DNA of 20,155 nucleotides. Source: an uncultured Romboutsia sp. Its GTDB lineage: Bacteria > Bacillota > Clostridia > Peptostreptococcales > Peptostreptococcaceae. This document shows positions 14,958 to 20,155 of this stretch, piece by piece. The stretch covers positions 1 to 20,155 of the forward strand of contig CALFLM010000031.1 in NCBI GenBank assembly GCA_937880075.1. The letters are read 5' to 3'. Under the pieces are notes generated by a model, which saw nothing but the letters and a program-made list of their open reading frames with translations, was not told the origin of the DNA and did not search any database. The first letter of the stretch is position 1. Every line of letters starts with the position of its first letter. A program made the position numbers and the translations under genes.

Positions 14958-15012
14958 TTAATTAATATAAATAAGGTGTCGTATTTTACGACACCTTATT
15001 TATATTAATTAA
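14958..15012 (+). terminator. 26-bp perfect hairpin after the cyclophilin gene
   Basis: Arms 14958-14983 and 14987-15012 are exact reverse complements (26 bases) around a 3-base TTT loop, starting at the base after the stop codon. The core GTCGTATTTTACGA also occurs in the hairpin at 16421-16450. It may act in both directions between the convergent cyclophilin and add genes. Confidence 0.75.
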
Positions 15013-15085
15013 TTTTATTAGTTAACTCGTTGTACTAATTATTTAAAGTACTAGAGTCTAACAATATATATTTTGATAGTAAAAA

Positions 15086-15145
15086 AAACTTTATATAGTA
15101 ATTTCAGTATGTTTATCAAAATAATTAGCACAACATATTAAGTTA
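15086..15145. repeat. Intergenic repeat, copy 2
   Basis: About 85 percent identical to 1-60 with no gaps, with an identical TAGCACAACA block at 15126-15135. Here an 8-base inverted repeat, TTTTGATA (15071-15078) with TATCAAAA (15114-15121), encloses part of it; in copy 1 the matching right arm is mutated and the left is outside the window. It lies 3' of add. Function unknown. Confidence 0.5.
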
Positions 15146-15203
15146 TATAATTATAATCAAAATTTATATTAAAAATCTTATTTTTTAATTATTCTATTAA
15201 GTT

Positions 15204-16193
15204 CTAGATTAATTTTCTTAACCATTCTTTTGTAAGCTCATCAGCAAATGTAGCGTCTACAGTATTTAAGTATATATCTGTATACTCTTCTTTACTCATA
15301 TTAAATTTATCAGATATAACTTTTATTTCATTGCTTAAATCTATATTAGAAACAGTTCTGTTATCAGTGTTTATACTTAGGTTTATTCCATCTTTGTAAA
15401 AATCATATAATGGATATTGGCTAAAACCTTCAATTGCTTTAGTTTGAATATTGCTAGTTGGACACATTTCAAGAACAACTCCAGTTTCTTTGACTAAATC
15501 ATAGGCATCTTTCATATCTTTTATTCTGACTCCATGGCCAATTCTTTGTGCTTTAAGTATATTTATAGCATCTATGACATTTTGACCACTTGCCGCTTCT
15601 CCTGCATGTATTGTTACATTATATCCATAACTTCTTGCAAGTTCTATTGCTTTTTTATATTTTTTAACAAAACCTTCTTCTTCATTTCCTGCTAAATCTA
15701 TTGCTACTACACCTTTATTTAAGAATTTTTTCCCTTCTTCAACCACTAGTATAGCATCCTCTTCACTCATAGTTCTCATACAAGATAATATTATATTTCC
15801 TTTTATGTCATACATTTTTTCTGCTTTAGTTATCCCATCTACAACACTTTGTATAACATCTTCTATACTTAATCCTCCATCTAAGTGTAATAATGGAGCA
15901 AATCTAAGTTCTATATATTTTACATTTTCTTTTTGTGCATCTTCTAATAGTTCAAATGTAATTCTTTTTATATTTTTACTACTTTGCATAACCTTATTAG
16001 CTAAATCAAATCTTTTTAGATATTCATTTAAGGACGTACAATCACTTGGTACTTGAACCATTTTTTCAATATCGCATCTTTCATATGAATCTAGTTTTAT
16101 TCCTTCTTTTTTAGCTATATCTATAATTGTATCTACTCTAACACTTCCATCTAAATGGCAATGTAGTTCTATTTTTGGTAACTTCGTTATCAT
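15204..16193 (-). CDS. add: Adenosine deaminase
   Basis: A 329-residue zinc enzyme converting adenosine to inosine (and deoxyadenosine to deoxyinosine) in purine salvage. Metal and active-site motifs are visible in order: ELHCHLDGS with zinc ligands His11 and His13, VTIHAGEAAS (about 194-203) with the third zinc His, RIGHGVRI with the catalytic-region His, LEMCPTSN, and NTDNR, where the Asp is the last zinc ligand. The second Asp of the more common NTDDP is Asn here; I recall the same variant in other bacterial homologues. The ATG at 16193 has AGGGGG upstream. Its leader holds an adenine riboswitch and terminator, so expression should rise when adenine is abundant. No clear terminator follows. 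Confidence 0.95.
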   Translation of the reverse strand: MITKLPKIELHCHLDGSVRVDTIIDIAKKEGIKLDSYERCDIEKMVQVPSDCTSLNEYLKRFDLANKVMQSSKNIKRITFELLEDAQKENVKYIELRFAPLLHLDGGLSIEDVIQSVVDGITKAEKMYDIKGNIILSCMRTMSEEDAILVVEEGKKFLNKGVVAIDLAGNEEEGFVKKYKKAIELARSYGYNVTIHAGEAASGQNVIDAINILKAQRIGHGVRIKDMKDAYDLVKETGVVLEMCPTSNIQTKAIEGFSQYPLYDFYKDGINLSINTDNRTVSNIDLSNEIKVISDKFNMSKEEYTDIYLNTVDATFADELTKEWLRKLI

Positions 16194-16242
16194 TTTTATC
16201 CCCCTTAATCTTATTTATATATTATTATTTCATTTTTTATAT

Positions 16243-16307
16243 AAAAAAAATTCTTGATTACAAAGAAAAGCTGCATTATAAATACAACTTTTCTTCGTAA
16301 TCAAGAA
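16243..16307 (-). terminator. Intrinsic terminator controlled by the adenine riboswitch
   Basis: Arms 16251-16274 and 16284-16307 pair over about 24 bases with few mismatches or G-U pairs, around a 9-base loop, followed on the minus strand by eight U residues (16243-16250). The 5' arm includes 16293-16307, which are the 3' strands of aptamer helices P1 and P3, so terminator and ligand-bound aptamer exclude each other. Confidence 0.88.
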
Positions 16308-16360
16308 TTATCGGTTCTTGGTAGAAACTCCCAAACCTTATTATTGGGATTATACGAAAT
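16293..16360 (-). promoter_or_regulatory. Purine riboswitch aptamer, adenine class (ON switch for add)
   Basis: Read on the minus strand the stretch has the conserved purine-riboswitch core: P1 UUCGUA (16358-16353) with UACGAA (16299-16294), J1/2 UAAU, P2 around CCCAA/UUGGG, J2/3 GUUUCUA, P3 CAAGAA with UUCUUG, and L2/L3 loops of the usual kind. The base that reads the ligand (position 74 in the standard numbering) is U, at 16300, which pairs with adenine; guanine aptamers have C. The aptamer overlaps the terminator 5' arm, so adenine binding should prevent termination. This resembles the known pbuE- and add-type adenine switches, and its gene, adenosine deaminase, fits. Confidence 0.93.
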
Positions 16361-16374
16361 ATTTATTTCTATAT

Positions 16375-16403
16375 ATTCTATTACCATTTATAATTATTGT
16401 CAA
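16375..16403 (-). promoter_or_regulatory. Promoter of the add leader
   Basis: On the minus strand there is a consensus -35 TTGACA (16398-16403), a 17-base spacer and a -10 TAGAAT (16375-16380). Transcription would begin near 16368, a few bases before the riboswitch aptamer. Confidence 0.75.
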
Positions 16404-16420
16404 TTATTTTTATAAAAATA

Positions 16421-16450
16421 AATAACCCCGTCGTATTTTACGAGGGGGTA
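16421..16450 (-). terminator. Terminator of the BceAB-type operon
   Basis: A GC-capped stem: CCCC (16426-16429) and TCGTA (16431-16435) pair with TACGA (16439-16443) and GGGG, leaving a G bulge, around a TTT loop. On the minus strand it is followed by a T-rich run. It lies just after the permease stop codon. Confidence 0.8.
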
Positions 16451-16454
16451 TATT

Positions 16455-18461
16455 TTATGAGTTTTTAACTATATTTTTATATCCTGTGTAAGTTGCATAA
16501 AAATATCCGATATAAACTACTATAAATATTAAAGCTGTCAATACTGACGATGCCCCTATATCAACTTTTCCAAACATCATTATAAAATCATTAGCTACAT
16601 CTATACCTACTAAGGCATGTATAAATGCTAACCCTAGTGGTAGCGTAAAGTATATTAAAGTTTGAATAAATATAGTTTTATTTACCATTTTATCGTTTAC
16701 ACCAATTCTTTTTAGTGATTTGTATCTATCTATACTATCACTTGCTTCTGATAGTTGTTGTAATGATAGCACTGCCATACTTGATATTAAAAATATTATA
16801 CCTAAATATATACCTACAAATAATAAAGTTGTTGTCATACCTTTATTTTCTGCATAACATTGATCTTTTGTATATCCTATTATAAAACCAACTTCATCAT
16901 AGTTATATTCATTTGTATTTAAAAATTTATCGAATAAATTGTTAAATTTTTCTTCCGATTTTTCTCTATTCTCTAAATCATAATTTATATTTATACAAGA
17001 TGATGTAGGTGTTAATCCTTTTACAAAATCATCCTTTACTACTACTGTAAATAAATTATCCGAAAACCCAGATGTGTGAATGGCATCCTGTATTACTTTT
17101 TTATTTTCAATATTAAACTCTTTATTATTTAACTTTATTTTATTGTTATTCTTTAATATATTATTTAATGTATTTACAATATTTTCGTTATTAGATAATA
17201 TAAAAACATTATTATCATTTAAATTTACTGTATCTTTATTCTCTAATTTTCTTATTTCATTATATTTTGATTCCTCAAGTATATCTACATCTACTTTTGA
17301 TAATGAAACTAATTCTTTTTTATCTACATATTTTTCTAAAGCATCTGATAGTTTTTCATATCCTTTATATATGTTGTAATATACGTATTTTTCCCCATTA
17401 TTAAATTTAAAATTTAAATTTTCTAAAGATTCTTTTATACTTTTTATCTTATCATCTTTATTTACATACATTGTTGCACTAGCATCAAAAGGAGTAGTTT
17501 TCTTTAAATTTTTTTCTAATGCATCTTTGAAGCTAAATCCTGTTGATAGTATACCCATAGTTAAAAATAGCATCAAACATATTATAGACATTGATATAAA
17601 GTTTGTATTTATCTTGCTATTTATCTGTTTTAAAATAAATATATTCAAATTTTTAAAATAAAGATTTTTACTTTTCTTTATTATATTAATTCCAAATCCT
17701 GCTAAACTAAAGAAGATTAAAAAAGTTCCTATCACACCAAGTCCTATGGATAAATAAAATGGTGTATTAAATTTAAGTTCTGTTTTTTCAACAATTATAT
17801 ATGCTACTATTATTGATACTATTGCTAAAATAAATGTAATTAAATATATAAATGAATTTTTAACTTTTATATTTTCATTTTTTCTACTAGCTGTTAATAA
17901 ATCTATTATTTTATACTTAGATATTACAAAGGTATTAAATAACATTACTAATATAAATATTATTCCAAAGTAAAGTATAGTTTTACCTATTGCACTTATT
18001 GATATTATAAATCTATATTCACTCATTGAAACCTCAAATAATTTACTTGTAAATACTGATAATCCTTGAGATAATATAATTCCTAAAACAAGCCCACTTA
18101 CTAAGGATATTAATCCAACTAAAAATGTTTCTATTAATAATATTTTAGAGATTTTGCCTTTACCCATACCTAAACTCATATATATACCAAGTTCTTTTTT
18201 ACGCTTTTTAATTAAAAAATTATTAGCATAAACTATTAATGATCCTAGTATTATGCTTACAAATACTGAAACTCCTGATATTAACTGAAGCATCATATCA
18301 ATATTTTCTGATTCACTACTGTTTAATACCATAAGTGCTTTTTGAGATTCAATAGAGTTAAAACTATAAAATATACATACCGATAATGTAAGTGTTAAAA
18401 AGTATATACTATAGTCTTTAAAACTTTTCTTTATATTACCTAGAGCAATTTTAAAATACAT
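16455..18461 (-). CDS. BceB-type FtsX-like ABC permease
   Basis: A 668-residue permease with the ten-helix layout of BceB-type transporters: seven membrane segments in about the first 310 residues, a large extracellular domain (about 312-545, rich in Lys, Asn and Asp), then three more. FtsX-like repeats are visible near residues 55-180 and 545-665. These permeases work with a BceA ATPase to protect cell-wall precursors from antimicrobial peptides and to signal to a BceS kinase. The start chosen is the ATG at 18461, 6 bases after GGGGGG; the ATG at 18467 abuts the ribosome binding site. It overlaps the end of the ATPase gene by 11 bases. The target peptide cannot be inferred. Confidence 0.9.
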   Translation of the reverse strand: MYFKIALGNIKKSFKDYSIYFLTLTLSVCIFYSFNSIESQKALMVLNSSESENIDMMLQLISGVSVFVSIILGSLIVYANNFLIKKRKKELGIYMSLGMGKGKISKILLIETFLVGLISLVSGLVLGIILSQGLSVFTSKLFEVSMSEYRFIISISAIGKTILYFGIIFILVMLFNTFVISKYKIIDLLTASRKNENIKVKNSFIYLITFILAIVSIIVAYIIVEKTELKFNTPFYLSIGLGVIGTFLIFFSLAGFGINIIKKSKNLYFKNLNIFILKQINSKINTNFISMSIICLMLFLTMGILSTGFSFKDALEKNLKKTTPFDASATMYVNKDDKIKSIKESLENLNFKFNNGEKYVYYNIYKGYEKLSDALEKYVDKKELVSLSKVDVDILEESKYNEIRKLENKDTVNLNDNNVFILSNNENIVNTLNNILKNNNKIKLNNKEFNIENKKVIQDAIHTSGFSDNLFTVVVKDDFVKGLTPTSSCININYDLENREKSEEKFNNLFDKFLNTNEYNYDEVGFIIGYTKDQCYAENKGMTTTLLFVGIYLGIIFLISSMAVLSLQQLSEASDSIDRYKSLKRIGVNDKMVNKTIFIQTLIYFTLPLGLAFIHALVGIDVANDFIMMFGKVDIGASSVLTALIFIVVYIGYFYATYTGYKNIVKNS

Positions 18462-19215
18462 TATCATCCCCCCCTAGTAGTGTTATAACTTCGATTATTC
18501 TGTTGAAAAATTCTTTTCTACTATCATTCCCTCTTACTAATTCACTAAAGATTTTTCCATCTTTTATAAATAAAATTCTGTGAGCATAACTTGCTGTAAA
18601 TGCATCATGAGTAACCATAAGTATTGTTGTTTTTAAATCATTATTTAAACTTTCAAATCTTTCAAGCAATAATCTTGCAGATTTTGAATCAAGAGCACCT
18701 GTTGGCTCGTCTGCAAGTACTAATGATGGATTTGTTACTATTGCTCTTGCTGATGCTACTCTTTGCTTTTGCCCGCCACTCATTTGATATGGATATTTAT
18801 TTAGTACTTTTTCTATTTCTAAATATTTAGCTACTTCTTTTATCTTTGAATCTATATTAGATACGTTTTCTCCTTTTATTGTTAAAGCTAATGCTATATT
18901 TTCATAGGCTGTTAATGTATCTAGTAGGTTAAAGTCTTGAAATATAAATCCAAGTTCATTTTGTCTAAATTTATCTATTTCTTTTGATTTTAGTCTAGTT
19001 ATATCTTTATCGTTTATTATTATATTTCCAGTAGATACAGTATCTATTGTTGATATACAGTTTAGTAATGTTGTCTTTCCACTACCTGAAGGACCCATTA
19101 TTCCAACAAATTCACCTTCATCGACTTTAAAACTTATGTTGTCTATAGCTTTTGTTGTGTTATCTTTATTTCCATAATATTTTTCTATTTTTTCTACTTT
19201 TAATATATTTTTCAT
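18451..19215 (-). CDS. BceA-type ABC transporter ATP-binding protein
   Basis: A 254-residue ATPase of the BceA/MacB class. It has Walker A GPSGSGKTT (41-49), Q-loop Gln93 in FIFQDFNLLDTLTA, signature MSGGQ (145-149), Walker B with Glu170 in LADEPTGALDSKS, and the H-loop in MVTHDAF. The tail after about residue 220 is typical of BceA proteins. The ATG at 19215 has GGAGGAGAT just upstream. It is coupled to the permease and lies downstream of a BceS-like kinase gene, but is separated from it by a terminator and a 280-base gap with its own likely operator, so the transporter can be induced independently of the kinase. Confidence 0.92.
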   Translation of the reverse strand: MKNILKVEKIEKYYGNKDNTTKAIDNISFKVDEGEFVGIMGPSGSGKTTLLNCISTIDTVSTGNIIINDKDITRLKSKEIDKFRQNELGFIFQDFNLLDTLTAYENIALALTIKGENVSNIDSKIKEVAKYLEIEKVLNKYPYQMSGGQKQRVASARAIVTNPSLVLADEPTGALDSKSARLLLERFESLNNDLKTTILMVTHDAFTASYAHRILFIKDGKIFSELVRGNDSRKEFFNRIIEVITLLGGDDNVF

Positions 19216-19295
19216 TACATCTCCTCCTAAGATTTCTTATGTATTTATCTTACCCTATTAGTTTAAATTTACATATTTATTTATCTTTCATTTTG

Positions 19296-19311
19296 CTTAC
19301 ATTTTCGTAAG
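19296..19311 (-). promoter_or_regulatory. Candidate BceR-type operator upstream of the ABC genes
   Basis: On the minus strand CTTACGAAAATGTAAG is an inverted repeat (CTTAC/GTAAG). Its core TTACGAAAATGTAA matches the BceR-type consensus TnACAnnnnTGTnA with one mismatch. It lies about 80 bases before the ATPase start, where a response regulator would activate. I could not identify a clear -10 and -35 below it. Confidence 0.5.
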
Positions 19312-19415
19312 ATATAGTTTAAATTCTTGAAAATATCAAAGTTATTATCAGAAAAAAAAGCAAGTACTTTCTAATGGAAGTAATTTGAAGATTAAAATAA
19401 AATATAATAATAAAT

Positions 19416-19444
19416 AAAGTGGATAAGATAACCTTATCCACTTT
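19416..19444 (-). terminator. Terminator of the BceS-like kinase gene
   Basis: Perfect 12-base arms AAAGTGGATAAG (19416-19427) and CTTATCCACTTT (19433-19444) surround a 5-base loop, 51 bases after the kinase stop. On the minus strand a T-rich stretch follows. The core GGATAAG/CTTATCC is shared with the hairpin at 7902-7933. Confidence 0.8.
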
Positions 19445-19495
19445 GTCCATAATCTATTATAAATATTATTTTATAATAAAGAATATATTTTATAA

Positions 19496-20155
19496 TTATA
19501 AATCATTAGTATATATTTTACATGTAGGAAATACTATACTTATTTCTGTACCTTCATTTTTCTTTGAAGTTATTCCTATAGCAAGTCCAAGCTTTTCACA
19601 AAGCTTCTTACACAAATATAAGCCTATACCTGTAGATTTACCAAATTTTCGTCCATTTTCACCTGTAAATCCTTTTTCAAAAACCCTATTTATGTCTTTT
19701 TCACTAATACCTTCTCCATTATCCTTTATATATAAGGTTATGTTATTTTGTTTTTTTATTGAAGATATAGTAATCTTTCCTTTGCTTAATTTAGAGTATT
19801 TTATAGAATTACCAATTATTTGATTTAAAATAAACTCAACCCATTTAGGATCACTGTAAACTTCTTCATTTACACTTTCTATATCTATACTAATCTTTTT
19901 ATTAATAAAATCACTAGCATTTTTCTTTATAACTTTTCTTATACTTTTTTCTAAATTAAAACTTTTTATTATGTAGTCTGAACTTACTTCATTGCTTCTA
20001 GAATAATATAAAACTTGATCTATATAATCTTCTATTTTTTTTATTTCATATTTCATGCTTATTGGAATATCATCTTCATAATTTTCAGCAATTAGCATCA
20101 TAGATGCAATTGGTGTTTTTACTTCATGTACCCAAGTTTCTATATATTCTCTATA
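19496..20155 (-). CDS. BceS-like sensor histidine kinase, C-terminal part (gene continues past window)
   Basis: The last 219 residues of a histidine kinase; the frame is open to the window edge, so the membrane sensor part and the start are outside. The visible part begins with YIETWVHEVKTPIA, where the His (10th visible residue) is the phosphorylation site and WVHEVKTP is typical of intramembrane-sensing BceS kinases. The ATPase domain follows with the N-box ILNQIIGNSIKYSK, G1 DNGEGISEKD and G2 STGIGLYLCKKL. It should phosphorylate a BceR-type regulator, probably encoded just beyond the right edge, to induce the adjacent ABC transporter. An internal ATG at 20101 is not the start because the His box lies upstream of it. 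Confidence 0.92.
   Translation of the reverse strand, partial: YREYIETWVHEVKTPIASMMLIAENYEDDIPISMKYEIKKIEDYIDQVLYYSRSNEVSSDYIIKSFNLEKSIRKVIKKNASDFINKKISIDIESVNEEVYSDPKWVEFILNQIIGNSIKYSKLSKGKITISSIKKQNNITLYIKDNGEGISEKDINRVFEKGFTGENGRKFGKSTGIGLYLCKKLCEKLGLAIGITSKKNEGTEISIVFPTCKIYTNDL

Noticed and set aside
19419..19823. Plus-strand open frame opposite the histidine kinase
   Set aside because: It starts inside a terminator hairpin and runs opposite conserved kinase motifs.
1..20155. CRISPR arrays, tRNA or rRNA genes, transposases and phage genes
   Set aside because: No regular repeat-spacer pattern, cloverleaf, rRNA core or recombinase motif was seen on either strand.

Overview
The window is very AT-rich, with strong GGAGG-type ribosome binding sites, and nearly all of its genes lie on the minus strand. 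Gene content and codon use suggest a low-GC Firmicute of class Clostridia, most likely a Peptostreptococcaceae relative (Clostridioides, Paraclostridium or Romboutsia type). This is inference from gene types; no phylogenetic marker is present. I see no prophage, insertion sequence, CRISPR array, rRNA or tRNA.

Layout, left to right. Positions 1-2290 hold one copy of a short intergenic repeat, a composite hairpin, a DUF1648/DUF5808 membrane protein and a FabT-like MarR regulator with its own promoter. Next is a NapA/GerN-type cation:proton antiporter (2291-3502) with a near-consensus promoter. Positions 3752-7581 are a tightly overlapping operon of a DUF454 (YbaN) membrane protein and two CydD/CydC-like half-transporters forming a heterodimeric ABC exporter.

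Positions 7952-12968 form an iron block. It contains a siderophore ABC importer (yclN-yclO-yclP-yclQ order) behind a promoter covered by Fur-like boxes, and a divergent pair of small genes, DUF2325 (minus) and DUF3793 (plus). The two divergent promoters each carry a Fur-like box over the -35 region. Both small proteins have terminal cysteine clusters, including a C-x3-C-x2-C in the DUF2325 protein. This pair is the best candidate for an undescribed system, probably an iron-starvation response module.

Positions 13106-16403 hold a fused methionine sulfoxide reductase MsrA-MsrB, a divergent cyclophilin-type peptidyl-prolyl isomerase lipoprotein with a 26-bp perfect hairpin after it, a second copy of the short repeat, and adenosine deaminase. 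The deaminase is preceded by a full purine-riboswitch aptamer with the adenine-specific U at the position-74 equivalent. The aptamer overlaps an intrinsic terminator, so it should act as an adenine ON switch.

Positions 16455-20155 are a BceAB-type antimicrobial-peptide ABC module: a FtsX-like permease, its ATPase, a candidate BceR-type operator, and a BceS-like sensor kinase cut by the window edge.

Several terminator-like hairpins are unusual. The MarR and antiporter genes both have their stop codon inside the hairpin loop, and two pairs of unrelated hairpins share the same core sequence.
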